Source: Tridacna crocea
Lineage: Eukaryota; Mollusca; Bivalvia; Cardiida; Cardiidae
Assembly: GCA_943736015.1 (NCBI GenBank)
Contig: OX031064.1
Location: 31,433,361-31,497,360 of the forward strand
DNA: 64,000 nt
Direction of reading: 5' to 3'
Shown: positions 10,277 through 20,049 of the stretch, piece after piece
How the letters are laid out: every line of letters starts with the position of its first letter
How positions within the stretch are numbered: position 1 is the stretch's first letter
Translations under genes and position numbers: made by a program
Notes under the pieces: model-generated
What the model was told of the DNA's origin: nothing
The model's database searches: none
The model's input: only the letters and a program-made list of their open reading frames with translations

Positions 10277-10506
10277 CTGAACTCTTTTACCAGACAACAA
10301 AATATTAGACCAGTCGAATTTCAAAGCAACTGCAGACGACAAATTAAATGATAGTTATTCGATAGGATTTGATATAGATGTCATACAAAACATTGTAGGA
10401 AAAGAAGAAAATGCTGGTTACCAGCATTTTCTTCTTTTCCCACAATGTTTTCAAAGGCTTTCTTCCTCAGGGACGTAGAAAATCAAAATTGTGTGATGAA
10501 GGGTTT
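10277..10506 (-). mobile_element. hpA copy with arm-symmetric variant
   Basis: GAACTCTTTTACCAGACAAC start and TGTGTGATGAAGGG end. Both hairpin arms carry GAAGAAAATG / CATTTTCTTC instead of GGAG / CTCC. TTAA ends are eroded. Confidence 0.8.
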
Positions 10507-10509
10507 AGG

Positions 10510-10633
10510 GTTTACTCTTTTTCAGACCCAAAACAGATCGACTGTCCAATTTAAAAGCATTTGCAGATGACAAATATAATATGGTCGAAATGATAGCCAC
10601 CTCTCTCTCTGTCTCTCTTTCTCTGTCTCTCTG

Positions 10634-10664
<31 letters not shown>

Positions 10665-10785
10665 TAAAGATTAGAAAAGACTGTAGATCAAAGAGAAAAT
10701 GCTGCCATGGTTATCAGCATTGTCTCCTTTACCTACAATCTTTTCGAAAGCTTTCCCTCCAAGGCTTGTTGAAATACGGATGTGT
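10510..10785 (-). mobile_element. hpA copy split by (CT)n
   Basis: Left part TTTAAAAGCATTTGCAGATG, then a CT-rich microsatellite (about 10598-10664). Right part is a poor hairpin AGAGAAAATGCTG / CAGCATTGTCTCC. Confidence 0.65.
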
Positions 10786-11084
10786 TTGATGCTCTCACTG
10801 GTAAATTCACACCAGAGTCTAAATTCAATAGCAGATAGCTTCCGAGCAATGTTGTAATTTGCCCAATAATTCCTTTTTCCTATTTTCCGGTGTTTCCTCC
10901 TTAAATTCACATTTTCTGGCCTGCAAAACTTTTACCCGTTATTTAGATTTCCAAATCTCACCGTCATTTTAGATGTAATCGTAAAGTTTCCCGGAAAGAA
11001 AGATACATTCGGATTTAGCTGTATTTATCCGTGTTTAACAAGAAATTTCGATTAACGACAAACAGTCTGAATAAGTCCCTTCAA

Positions 11085-11175
11085 GTTTTTACCAAACGAC
11101 AAAATTAAAAGCAATTGCAGAGAACAAATAAAAGTTTCTTAAAAAATGTTTTCAAAAGGACAGAAAACATTGTAG
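11085..11175 (-). mobile_element. hpA fragment
   Basis: TTTTTACCAAACGACAAAATTAAAAGC and GACAGAAAACATTGTAG; the hairpin is lost. Confidence 0.6.
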
Positions 11176-11215
11176 CTGGTCACTCACACTCCCAAATTTC
11201 ACCGTACATTTAACA

Positions 11216-11515
11216 CCAAGAAAGAATCAAAGCGTTGAGAACGCTTAAGTGGTATTTGTCAAGGAAGCCGTTGTGTGGAAATAATATTTTAAAAGAAAAA
11301 GAGAATAATTATTCAAAGATTGGCTTAAAAGTCAACCAACCAAACAAATGATTACGTTTTTGGTTGAAGGGAGAGTACTTATGACAAGTTAGGATTATTT
11401 CTGTGTTAGTGGTCTCCCTTTGATCATTAGGAGAAGTCAGGAGTAACGTCCCTCGACAGTACGATACATGATGGATAGAGACAGAAACCATGTGAATAAT
11501 CGAATAAAATTAAGT
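11216..11515 (-). repeat. Dispersed repeat Q
   Basis: Inverse of the sequence at 40700-40988. Shared blocks include GTTGAGAACGCTTAAGTGG, GGTCTCCCTTTGATCAT, AGGAGTAACGTCCCTCGACAG and the antisense of CCCATCATGCATTCTACTG. Type unknown; no TIR, tail or coding capacity seen. Confidence 0.65.
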
Positions 11516-11786
11516 TTGTACCTGAACACCATGATTTTGAAATCTTTGGCCGTTAACATTTAATTCCTAACACTACAATCAATTATTACTATCGACAAAT
11601 ATCTATGCCCTATCAAATGGAGCAGAGTGCAATCACTGGATGAACAAGCCATGGAACGAACTTGTTTTGGAACGAAAAAGACCAGAACGAAGCAATCGGT
11701 AGACAAATTACCATTTGTAATGCTGCTTACTTAGACAAAGAAAAAATGTAATCGGGTTTACCAGCGTTCACGAATGAACAGGTCCT

Positions 11787-12008
11787 TTAAATTCTACCAA
11801 ACATCAAACTAGAAAATTGAAAGCACTTGTTGGTGACAAATTTAATGTTGCAAAAAAATTTTTTTTTAAATTATTACAACAAAAGAATAGAAGACACTAT
11901 GGCAAAAAAGGAGAAAATTCTGATTACCAGCATCGTTCTCCTTTTCCTGCAATGTGTTCAAAAGGCTTCTTCCTCGTTACAACCTGTAACTTTGTGGTGA
12001 AAGGTTAA
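11787..12008 (-). mobile_element. hpA copy with TTAA both sides
   Basis: TTAA at 11787-11790 and 12005-12008. Diverged internal sequence; hairpin GAGAAAATTCTGATTACCAG / CATCGTTCTCC has several mismatches, so it is an old copy. Confidence 0.8.
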
Positions 12009-12134
12009 GCTACAGATCCTTGCCATCTTATTACATGAACTATGTTCGTTACTTGTAAACAATTGATACATCACAAAAAACACAACTATTTCAGGCATGC
12101 ATTTTGGCTCACATACGGTTTGCACTCATCATTG

Positions 12135-12346
12135 TAACCCTTCAGGCTGCTAATCACGACTCACTGACCTGTAGCGGACAGTGCAGATCAAGATCAGACT
12201 GCACAGAACGTGCAGTCTGATCTTGGATCTACACTGTCCGATAAGGATATCTTGTCCAACGAAAACTACTTCAGAAATAGCAAAATTTTGTTTTATTAAT
12301 TTTGCTTAAAAAAAATATTCTGTTTATTTAACAGGATAAGGGTTAA
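12135..12346 (-). mobile_element. hpB copy, near complete
   Basis: Left end GTAACCCTTCAGGCTGCTAA, hairpin from about 12176 to 12242, right end CAGGATAAGGGTTAA (TTAA 12343-12346). Confidence 0.9.
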
Positions 12347-12417
12347 CAATGAGCCATGCTCTGGCAAAAGGGTGTTTCGATGTATCTCATTGAAGCGTAT
12401 ATTAATGTTTGTGAACT

Positions 12418-12692
12418 GTTTAACGCCGTTTTCAACACTATTTTAGTTATATCGTGGCGACCAGTGCACCTATACATGCTTTCCTGAAGTTCCCTTGCAC
12501 CAGTGCTCCGCAAAACTTTCTTTCGCAGCTATCGGCTGCTTTCCCATATAACCATCGTCGCGACGATGGTCAGTGGTGGAAGAGGACTGAATCTTGTGGC
12601 AATGACTATTATCCATCCCCGGAAAGAAGTTGGCTTAGCCAGGGATCGAACCCAGGGTCCCCTGTTCTCAAGTCATGCACGCTACCATTATC
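12418..12692 (-). mobile_element. SINE-H copy
   Basis: On the minus strand: tRNA-like head with B box GGGTTCGATCCCTGG (complement at about 12638-12655), a middle CAGCCG / CATCGTCGCGACGATGG region, and 3' end AGTGTTGAAAACGGCGTTAAAC. Its 5' end abuts the 3' end of a SINE-I copy. Confidence 0.85.
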
Positions 12693-12693
12693 C

Positions 12694-13063
12694 CTCGCTA
12701 GATGGCATTCTACAAATACTCATCTTTGGGCATCCTGGGTATAGAACCGCACTACTTTTCTACGCGACAACCGTTACTTTGAATTTAAAACTAAAATAAA
12801 CTTTTACTCATTAAAATGCTACCTGGCGCGATTCATTCAGCTATGATCAGCAGTTTAGAAAAATTGTGGAGCTAAAGCAGGCCTGATTTTTCCTCAAACG
12901 TATTGATAAAAGCATTTTCTTCATTGCTACTTTATAGCGCGAATTACCACAATCTCCCCATCGTGGAGAGTGATACGTCATAAGACAGGTCGAATCTTCG
13001 AAGAATATGACATGCTCAGACAACGGCATGCGACCGACTGAGCCATCGGGGCTCAGCCCGTGA
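12694..13063 (-). mobile_element. SINE-I copy with complete tRNA-like head
   Basis: Minus strand reads GATGGCTCAGTCGGT (A box), TTCGAAGATTCGACC (B box region), then the SINE-I body AGCAGTTTAGAG... and the 3' end GAATGCCATCTAGCGAGG. This copy shows that the otherwise headless copies at 48013 and 52033 are tRNA-derived. Confidence 0.85.
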
Positions 13064-13067
13064 TGCA

Positions 13068-13297
13068 TTATGTCCTTACCAAACGACAAAAAATTGGACT
13101 GGTCCATAATCAAAGGATTTGCAAAGGACAAATCAAATGTAACTAAAGTAATAATTTTTGTTTCGGATTAGGAAGAAAGTGTTGTCGGAAAAAGACAAAA
13201 TGCTCGTTACCAACATTTTCTCCTTTTCCCACAATGTTTTCAAAAGCCTTCTACCAAAAGGGTCGTTAAGATTCGTGATTGCGTGGTAAATGGGATA
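13068..13297 (-). mobile_element. hpA copy
   Basis: CCTTACCAAACGACAAAAAATTGG start and TTGCGTGGTAAATGGGATAA end. Hairpin with loop-side changes (CTCGTTACCAACATT); TTAA lost on both sides. Confidence 0.8.
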
Positions 13298-13620
13298 ATT
13301 ATACCAAACAAGTCATAATGTCGGTTTACTTCCATAACCTCGTAACTACAGCTTGTAACAAGCTGCAGTTACGAGGTTTTTAAAGTTAACCGACAATAAC
13401 ATACATGTAATTATGGATCAAAAAAATCTGAAATTAATTTTGTCTAAAAGCCAACTAAATCATGAAGCAGATCGGTCCTATGACATGCAGAAAAAGTAAC
13501 ATTTACAAAAAGCACCGACTCATGTCAGCCTGCGCGGACTGCGCAGGCTGACATGGGTCGATATTTTTTGCAGATGCATTAAACGCTTTTTTCACGTAGC
13601 ATGGTTCAAGTGTATTTCAC
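13298..13620 (+). mobile_element. hpC copy with hpE inside
   Basis: ACAAGTCATAAT is separated from TAATTATGGATC by an hpE hairpin. It continues with the family block to a strong hairpin CATGTCAGCCTGCGCGGACT (about 13512-13562) and ends GCAGATGCATTAAACG. Confidence 0.8.
13320..13394. mobile_element. hpE hairpin element
   Basis: GTCGGTTTACTTCC at left and GTTAACCGAC at right around the palindrome AACCTCGTAACTACAGCTTG / AAGCTGCAGTTACGAGG. Inserted inside the hpC copy. Confidence 0.8.
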
Positions 13621-13649
13621 ACTTACAAACATTTCCTGAACAACGTCAA

Positions 13650-13878
13650 CACTTGTTACTTAGCCACCCTTGATTTCAGACGGATGGTTGATATTTTTTT
13701 AAGGACACGATAGATCAGGATTAGACTGCAAATGATGTACAGTCTGATCTCAGGTCTGAGTTGTCCGATCATGTTGGTTTTCTTTAGTAAGATATATCAG
13801 TGAAAAATCTTAACAATTGAGGTTTTTTTTGTTGATTATCTTTATGTACTGACTACGTGCATAAGCCATGCACAGGTT
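13650..13878 (+). mobile_element. degenerate hpB copy
   Basis: Hairpin-like AGGACACGATAGATCAGG / CTCAGGTCTGAGTTGTCCGA with several mismatches, then AACAATTGAGG-type internal sequence. Confidence 0.55.
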
Positions 13879-13886
13879 AAAGGGCC

Positions 13887-14395
13887 TTAAAGGTGGGTAT
13901 TCAGAGTGATAAAGATTTTACACATCTCACCAAATAAGAAAATATATATATCACTGAAATTTATATGAAAAAAAAATACAAATCATCAATAATTAAGAAT
14001 CATAAAATTACACACACACACACACACACCCACACACACACACACAAAATGATGGTGTTCCTTTGAAAGGCTACATAGCCTTTTCAGGTATTTTTAGATT
14101 TCGCGCCAGGATTTAAAAAAGGTATTGTGGGAATGTAAAGTGACTGGCACTTATCTAATGATGCTTAAATTTCTCTATGTATTTCCGGTATGTAAATGAA
14201 CGAGTTGCTGATGTAAAAATAGACCACGTTTCCCGTCGGTGTCAACCTTAGTAAATCTCTAATTTCTGTTGTTGTCGGATGGATCTCGACTACTGGGGTT
14301 TTATGAATGAAAGTTAAGAGGCTGTGGGAATAAAAGGATGATTTTTTTGTATTTTTTGTAAAATTCTCGTCCAAAAATCAGAAGGGCCACATTCA
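13887..14395 (+). mobile_element. tirG copy
   Basis: Starts TTAAAGGTGGGTATTCAG and ends near CAGAAGGGCCACATTC. Carries family landmarks AGGCTACATAGCCTTTT, GATTTCGCGCC, GTGACTGGCAC and CTACTGGGGTTTTATG. A (CA)n tract occupies about 14012-14046. The right TTAA is eroded. Confidence 0.8.
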
Positions 14396-14487
14396 ATAGA
14401 TCAGCAAAAAGTATCGACAACCTGGGTCAGCCTGCTCAGTCCGTGCAGGCTAACCTGGGTCCAAACTTCATGATTTTGGCATTTTTC
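14396..14487 (+). mobile_element. hpC hairpin fragment
   Basis: AGCAAAAAGTATCGACAACC, then CTGGGTCAGCCTGCTCAGTC / CGTGCAGGCTAACCTGGG. Cut immediately before the tirR insertion. Confidence 0.75.
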
Positions 14488-14840
14488 TTATACCCCCATT
14501 CCACTAGGCCGCGATCAACGGCGCTCTGATGGAGCGCCGTAGATCGCCATGCAGAGCGCCAAGAACGCCAAGCACGCTAACAGATCTTTAACGGATCTTC
14601 AAGATCGCCTAGATCGCCACCAGTCTACTCCCTTGCACAAAGATCCGTGGCGCTCTCTTCAGAACGCCGTCACATCGCTACTCAATCGCTTAAATCGCTA
14701 TAGAAACGCAACTTGAACTTAAACATCGTAAATGGAACGCTATCGGATCGCTCAAGAGCGCAAATGTTCCTCAATATGCCGGTCATTGCGCTCCTATGTG
14801 ATCCGATAGCGACCATCAGAGATGCAGTAGCGCTCCGTTG

Positions 14841-14967
14841 CGATCAAGTGGCGATATGATCGCGCTCCCATACGATCAAGTGGCGATATGATAGCGCTCT
14901 GTTACGATCAAGTGGCGATAGGATAGCGCTCAATTACGATCAAGTGGCGATATGATGGCGCTCCGAT
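14841..14967. repeat. Four 32-bp subterminal repeats in tirR
   Basis: Each unit begins CGATCAAGTGGCGATA and ends AGCGCTC-like plus four or five variable bases. Starts at 14841, 14873, 14905 and 14937. Confidence 0.9.
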
Positions 14968-14997
14968 CGCGCTTTTGAAGGACTACATAACAGAGTG

Positions 14998-15200
14998 TCT
15001 GTCTCTGAGACCGGTAGTGCAATGCTAAAACGCTAAACTTTCAATCCTGAGGCCCGAAGTTCGATACCCGGCCCAACCAGGACCTTTCTGAGACACCTTG
15101 TGTTTCCCACGAGGTGGACTCGCGTGTATCGGTGCTTTACACTGGGCACGTTAAGGAACAAAGGAGGTATATTCGAAGAAGAGCTCGGGGCTTGTGCCCG
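14998..15200 (+). mobile_element. SINE-like segment inside tirR
   Basis: tRNA-like promoter with B box AGTTCGATACCCGG at about 15056-15070, followed by TGCTTTACACTGGGCACGTTAAGGAAC. The motif ACGTTAARGAAC is also present in SINE-X (about 38980). The 3' end was not resolved; no clear target duplication. Confidence 0.55.
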
Positions 15201-15659
15201 GATTTCCTTGTATCCGATTCTTTTTCTCTAATGGTCCATACCATATATGCCTCGAGCACAGAGGGACCTTAATCCTACAAAGTCATCATATCATCATTTC
15301 GCATTTGGAGACCACCTGGTACAGGTACAATAAATTCTTCAGTCAACTACAGTATGCCACCCAGGAGAAGAAGCGAAAGGAGGGTCAAATCCTCGGGTCG
15401 CTAATGGAGCGAAAACAGGTCGCATAAGGTCGCAACACCTAGCGAGGCTACGATAGTGACTATGTACTGTTCAATCGCTATCGGATCTTAATGGTCGTTA
15501 CTTGATCGCCGTTGGAGCGTCATCTGGTTGTTATCTGAGCGGGAGTATCCTCATAATCACCAATCCGGTAGCGATCTGAGGCGATCTACGGCGCTCTGTA
15601 TGAGCGCACAGAGCGCGGTAGATCGCGGCCTAGTGGAATGGGGGTATTAAACTTTCAAG

Positions 15660-15812
15660 CTGATAATATGTTGTTAGTTCAAAGGTGCTGTGAGGGATGT
15701 CCTTATTGAACACTGTAGGTCAAAGTTCAGACTGCACATTCTGTCTAGTCTGATCTTGATCTACACTGTCCACAAAAATGTCTTAGAGTCGCGCTTGGCA
15801 GCATCAGGGTTA
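15660..15812 (+). mobile_element. hpB copy, partial
   Basis: Hairpin CAAAGTTCAGACTGCACATT / GTCTAGTCTGATCTTGATC, then CTTGGCAGCATCAGGGTTA. Confidence 0.7.
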
Positions 15813-15904
15813 TTACACAAAAATTCTCCAGCCAGTGAGTTGTTTATCGGCGAAACAGGCCTGTTCTATAAACTGTATACCTTACAGTTAATTAGAGCAT
15901 ACTT

Positions 15905-15966
15905 GAACCATGCTTTTTGAGAAGGGGGCTTATTGCATCTGGAAAAAGCACCGACCCATGTTATAA
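15905..15966 (-). mobile_element. hpC end fragment
   Basis: GAACCATGCTTTTTGAGAAG then GGGGCTTATTGCATCTGG and AAAAAGCACCGACCCATG; only the terminus and the start of an arm. Confidence 0.65.
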
Positions 15967-16004
15967 ACAAAACATTCAATTTGTCCAGATGTTCTATTGA
16001 TTAT

Positions 16005-16006
<2 letters not shown>

Positions 16007-16038
<32 letters not shown>
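16007..16038. repeat. (CT)n microsatellite
   Basis: Pure CT dinucleotide run of about 32 bp. Confidence 0.95.
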
Positions 16039-16042
<4 letters not shown>

Positions 16043-16181
16043 AAAGTATACACTGATTTAAGTGAAAGCAAAATAACGTTATTGCTTTATGGTAATACAT
16101 CCAGCGTAGTTCTTCTTCGTTCTACTCAGCTTTTTTTTCACCAGAAAATTGTCTTCCATACTTTCGATCAGAAATGCACAT

Positions 16182-16260
16182 CGTCGGTTTACTGCAAAAA
16201 CCTCGTAACTACAGCTTGTTTCAAGCTGTAGTTACGAGGTTTTTGAAGTAAACGCGGACG
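16182..16260. mobile_element. hpE hairpin element
   Basis: CGTCGGTTTACTGC at left, GTAAACGCGGACG at right, palindromic core AAAAACCTCGTAACTACAGC. Flanks ACAT and ATAT are compatible with a short target duplication. Confidence 0.85.
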
Positions 16261-16657
16261 ATATGATACATGTAAAATTATCGAAAATGTACTTGTGTAA
16301 AATGTTTTACCTGTGAGCTTATAAGTTAAATATCCCTGAGTTACACACTTTGTACATCCATAGATACAAAACAGATCTTCCGAGAAAATCATGATACTCA
16401 GAAAACTTCCTCAGTTTAATACTCATTAAAAGCAGTCAAATAATCTTTGATGTGAGGTATTTTAAGTCTAATAAAAGACGTCAATAATACTCTAAGTTAA
16501 TAACAGCCATTCGGTTATGAAGAAGTGTAAAGTTTAAGGTGATTAAAATGCATGGTTTGGGTAATTTTACGTCGAACTTTAAAAAAACTCACTGCCTGTA
16601 CATAGAACTTTTGATACCGTAACAACAATACGTATGCCTGATTGCTTCTTTGAAATT

Positions 16658-16732
16658 TAACGGTGCTTTCAACACTATTTCAGTGGTTGCTTTCCAAAAT
16701 AACCATCGTAGAAGAAATAGTCAGCCAGTACA
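16658..16732 (-). mobile_element. SINE-H 3' fragment
   Basis: TTTAACGGTGCTTTCAACACT and TTTCCAAAATAACCATCGTAG match the SINE-H 3' half. Confidence 0.65.
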
Positions 16733-16737
16733 GTTAT

Positions 16738-16822
16738 GAAGACTTTGTGAGATACCCCCCCCCCTTCCACGCAATTCCATTGAAGACTTTGTGAGATACC
16801 CCCCTTCCACGCAATTCCATTT
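16738..16822. repeat. Tandem duplication, about 43 bp
   Basis: GAAGACTTTGTGAGATACC, a C-run, then TTCCACGCAATTCCATT, present twice in succession. The C-run lengths differ. Confidence 0.9.
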
Positions 16823-16875
16823 TGAACATCAACCACCCACCCGTTTTGAATATTGAATATCCGGGTCTTTTGTAC

Positions 16876-16970
16876 CCTTGCCCTCCTAAATAGATCAGAC
16901 TACATGTTCTGCGCTATCTGATCTTGTCCGCAAAAGATCAGGGAGTCAAGAATTAGAAGCCCTACGATGA
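16876..16970 (+). mobile_element. hpB fragment with shortened hairpin
   Basis: TAGATCAGACTACATGTTCTG / CGCTATCTGATCTTGTCCGC; the outer parts of both arms (GTAGATC) are missing, then AGATCAGGGAGTC. Confidence 0.7.
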
Positions 16971-16982
16971 ATTTGCGTACCT

Positions 16983-17211
16983 TTAACCCTTTACAACACA
17001 ATCCCTACTTTTAACGACCCTGAGAAAGAAGCCTTTTGAAAACATTGTGGGAAAAGGAGAAAATGCTGGTAAACAACATTTTCTCCTTTTCCCACAATGT
17101 TTTCTTCCCTTTCAAAAACAAATTTCATATTCCAAGTAACTTTCACTTTGTCGTCTGCAAATGCTATCATTTTGGACCAGTCTAAAATATTGTCGTTTGG
17201 TAAAGAGTTAT
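16983..17211 (+). mobile_element. hpA copy, unit 1 of a tandem pair
   Basis: TTAACCCTTTACAACACAATC start; right end GGTAAAGAGTTAT. The copy plus its 68-bp right flank is repeated immediately downstream. Confidence 0.9.
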
Positions 17212-17279
17212 TCTGAAAAATGCATCACTGTACAACGAGCCACAAATCCAGTTTTCTTATCTTCAGATCTAAACCTTGT

Positions 17280-17512
17280 TTAACCCTTTACCAAACAATC
17301 CCTGGTTTTTACGACCCTAAGATAGAGGCCTTTTAAAAACATTGTGGGAAAAGGAGAAAATGCTGGTGACCAGCATTTTCTCCTTTTCCCTCAATGTTTT
17401 CTACCTTGCTGGAAACAAATTTCATATTCCCAGTAACTTTCACTTTGTCGTCTGCAAATGCCATCATTTTGGACCTGTCTAAAATGTTGTCGTTTGGTAG
17501 GTAAAGAGTTAT
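17280..17512 (+). mobile_element. hpA copy, unit 2 of a tandem pair
   Basis: TTAACCCTTTACCAAACAATC start; right end GGTAGGTAAAGAGTTAT. The flank (TGCATCACTGTACAACGAGC ...) repeats that of unit 1. Left halves differ more than right halves (CTGGTTTTTACG versus CTACTTTTAACG). Confidence 0.9.
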
Positions 17513-17784
17513 TCTTAAAAGTGCATCACTGTACAACGAGCCACATATCCAGTTTTCTTATCTTCTGACCTGAACCTTGTTCAAATTGCTGGCGTTTCAT
17601 CTCGAGACTAAAAAAAGTGTGGTCTAAATATACGTATCTTTGAAGATGTTTGGGAAAACGTGGGGAGAGTGGGCGGGGAGGGTAAGACGAAAATTTATCA
17701 TCTTTCGTTACGACATGCTGTCTCTATGCTTATATTCTAATCGATGGATGAAAAGATTAGATAATTGAAGAGGCGCTCTGTCAA

Positions 17785-17836
17785 AAGTGTGTGTGTATGT
17801 GTGTGTGTTGGGGGGGGGGGGGGTAAAGGGGGGGTG
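17785..17836. repeat. (GT)n and poly-G tract
   Basis: GTGTGTGTATGTGTGTGTG followed by about 15 G and a further GGGGGGG. Confidence 0.9.
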
Positions 17837-17841
17837 AGAAT

Positions 17842-18049
17842 GTATCAATCGAAAGCATTTGCAGAGGACAAAATAAAAGTGACAGAAAATTTGAAATTTG
17901 TTTTGTGAAGAATAGAAAACATTGTGGGAAAAGGAGAAAATGCTGGTTACCAGCATTTTCTCCTTTTCCAACAATGTTTTCTAAAGGCTTTTTCTCAAGA
18001 CTTCTTTCTCAGGGTCGACAAAAATAGGAATTGTGGGGTAATGGTTTAA
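17842..18049 (-). mobile_element. hpA copy, left end replaced by the GT/G tract
   Basis: CGAAAGCATTTGCAGAGGAC through the hairpin (about 17920-17975) to TGTGGGGTAATGGTTTAA (TTAA 18046-18049). Confidence 0.85.
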
Positions 18050-18242
18050 TGTAACCCCGTAAAACTTTGTTGCAAGCATAATCATGGAAACCATGAAAAT
18101 CACTTTGTCATACAAAAGACTTAATCATGAAGCAAAACGGTTCTTTTGATATGCTAAAAAACTCACACAAATAGTAAGCGGGGGCTGACGTAAAACGATA
18201 CTTTTTGAAGATGCTTTTAACCCCATTTTAACAGAGCATGAC
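18050..18242 (+). mobile_element. hpC copy, hairpin collapsed
   Basis: CATAATCATGGAAACCATG, ACTTAATCATGAAGC, then GCGGGGGCTGACGTAAAACGA in place of the hairpin, and the end GATGCTTTTAACCCC / GAGCATGACT. Confidence 0.65.
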
Positions 18243-18256
18243 TGGTAGGCCTATAC

Positions 18257-18485
18257 TTAACCCTTTACCCCATAAGGCATTTCTATGGTATTTCTAATTG
18301 ACGCTAAATAACAGCAAGGATGAAGCTGTTTCTTATGTGTACATGAAACCTTTTGGTAGCATAGAAAACATTGTGGCAAAAGGTGAAATTGCTCGTCACG
18401 AGCAATTTCTTCCTATGCCACAATGTTTTCGGAAGGCTCGTACAAGCAATGTGTAGAAATGAGTATCTGTGGAGTAAAGGGTTAA
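18257..18485 (+). mobile_element. hpA-related element, CCCCATAAGG subtype
   Basis: TTAA on both sides (18257-18260, 18482-18485), ends TTAACCCTTTACCCCATA and CTGTGGAGTAAAGGGTTAA. Hairpin GTGAAATTGCTCG / CGAGCAATTTC. A second copy, inverted, lies at 23848-24074. Confidence 0.85.
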
Positions 18486-18965
18486 GCCATGATATGGTAA
18501 AAGGGGGCTTAACTCTAAACCACACAATCCCGACTTTAAACGATCCTGAGAAAAAAGAAGCCGGAAAAGGAGAAAATGCTAGTGACCAGCATTTTCTCCT
18601 TTTCCAACAATGTTCTCTATCCTTCCCAAAACAAATGTTAATTTTTGAGTTATGTTTAATTTGTCATCCGGAAAAAAAAAATGCGCTCAATTTAGACAAG
18701 TCTAAAATTTTGTCGTTTGGAAAAGAGTTAATGCATCTCAGTGGAGAACTGTACCGAGCAAGTCATCAAATAATTATGGATCCATGAAATCCTCTTTGTT
18801 CAACAAACGACTCAATCACGAGGTAGAACGGTCCTTTAATATGCAGAAAATTAACAGATAGTTACAACAGTCTCGATTCACGCCGGCCTCCAGTGTGCAG
18901 GCTGACCTGGGTCGATACTTTCTGAGGATGAATTTTACCCTCCTGTCACAGGGCATGGCTCAGAT
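18485..18965 (-). mobile_element. hpC copy with hpA inserted in its terminus
   Basis: GCCATGATATGGTAAAAGG then GGGCTTAA (left TIR), the hpA insertion, TTAATGCATCTC, the family body (CAAGTCATCAAATAATTATG), a reduced hairpin and the right terminus CACAGGGCATGGCTC. Confidence 0.8.
18509..18731 (+). mobile_element. hpA copy nested in hpC TIR
   Basis: TTAA at 18509-18512 and 18728-18731. The target is the TTAA within the hpC terminal motif GGGCTTAATGCATC. Confidence 0.9.
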
Positions 18966-18974
18966 ATATGTCGT

Positions 18975-19229
18975 GCCATGTCAAAAGGGGGCTTAAGGAA
19001 TCTCCGAAAAGTATCGACCCAGGTCAGCCTGCGCAGTCCGCGCAGGCTGACCTGGGCCGAAACTTTTCGTTATCGATCAATTTTTGTATGTCAAAGGACC
19101 AGTCTACCTCATGATTTAGTTGCTTGTCAGACAATAAATTTTTTTATAAATCCATAATCATGAGATGTCTTGCTTGGTATAATGCGTTATGGAGATAAAT
19201 TAAGCCCCATTTTCCCAGAGTTTGGCTCA
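18975..19229 (-). mobile_element. hpC copy, complete (255 bp)
   Basis: Termini GCCATGTCAAAAGGGGGCTT and AAGCCCCATTTTCCCAGAG. Near-perfect hairpin of CCCAGGTCAGCCTGCGCAG arms at about 19017-19058. Best reference copy of the family in this window. Confidence 0.9.
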
Positions 19230-19242
19230 TATATGTATATTT

Positions 19243-19502
19243 GTGACCCATCACGCGAAAAGGGACCGTCTGGCCATTCTGCTCATCAATTTGATGAAAA
19301 CAGACCAACTATGGTGAAGTCAGTTTTAAGCTGATAATTCAGAAATGATTGTATAACAAGGTACAATGACTATCTTTTCATACAGAACATTTCATCAAAG
19401 CGAAAAGTGTCAACACTGATCAGCCTGCGCGAATTGCGCAGGCTGACAAGGGTTGACACTTTTCGCAGTTCCCAGAAGGTCCCTTTCTGCGTGATGTATC
19501 GC
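19243..19502. mobile_element. hpD copy
   Basis: Starts GTGACCCATCACGCGAAAAG, ends GGTCCCTTTCTGCGTGATG. Hairpin GATCAGCCTGCGCGAATTGC / GCAGGCTGACAAGGGTTGAC at about 19413-19465, followed by ACTTTTCGCAGTTCCCAGAAG. Confidence 0.85.
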
Positions 19503-19721
19503 ATTTGTAAGGAGGAATACATGCAGTTTCTGCACCACTTGTAAAATATTTAACCTAGCATGACATTTTTGTCGATTTGAGATAAAACCGAACACTATTT
19601 TTATAACATCCGGAAATAATGTTTCATTAGTTTCAGTAAATGTACATATATCCCTTTAGAAAAGTATCACATCGCCGCCATAATGGCGTCAACCATGTGA
19701 CGTCAGCAATACTTTTAACTT

Positions 19722-19994
19722 GAGCGTTAAAGACCCCGTAAAGGCAAGAAAATATCAAAGTTGATGTCGTTCTACATTTACATCATATCATTTAACAGTA
19801 TGGAAAATATTGTGGAGATGACAGACTGTTATCGTGTGGTCGGGCCATATGTTGGTCGCTGGCAGAAAAAAAGAACGAATTTTAAAATCAGGCAAAAAGT
19901 AAATAAAACACATAGATACCTGGCAGGTTTTAACCTAGTTTTGAAATTAATTTCTTTGTCAATGACTAACACTTGGAACGACCCCGTACAATGA
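19722..19994 (+). repeat. Dispersed repeat N
   Basis: TTAAAGACCCCGTAAAGGC ... ATCGTGTGGTCGGGCCATATG ... GGCAGAAAAAAAGAACG ... ACGACCCCGTACAATG. Its inverse occurs at 39395-39603. CCCCGTA at both ends hints at terminal direct or degenerate repeats; class unknown. Confidence 0.65.
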
Positions 19995-20049
19995 CAGACT
20001 GCCATCTTTAAAGTAATTTCCATACTTTTAAATAATCGATTAATTGACT

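Larger units (their letters stand above)
14491..15646. mobile_element. tirR: 1156-bp non-autonomous DNA transposon
   Basis: Termini TACCCCCATTCCACTAGG and its exact inverse at the right end; inverted similarity continues for about 60 bp (GCGATC, ACGGCGCTCTG, CGCCGTAGATCGCC). Flanked by TTA on both sides (14488-14490, 15647-15649), taken as a 3-bp target duplication. The subterminal region is packed with GATCGC and GCGCTC motifs, including four 32-bp units at 14841-14967. A SINE-like segment lies inside. No transposase was found, so the superfamily is open; a TTA duplication fits PIF/Harbinger-type insertion. Confidence 0.85.

Noticed and set aside
19676-19706. CRE-like TGACGTCA near 19.7 kb as a promoter
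   Set aside because: An 8-bp palindrome alone, with no TATA, initiator or downstream gene, is not evidence for a promoter.
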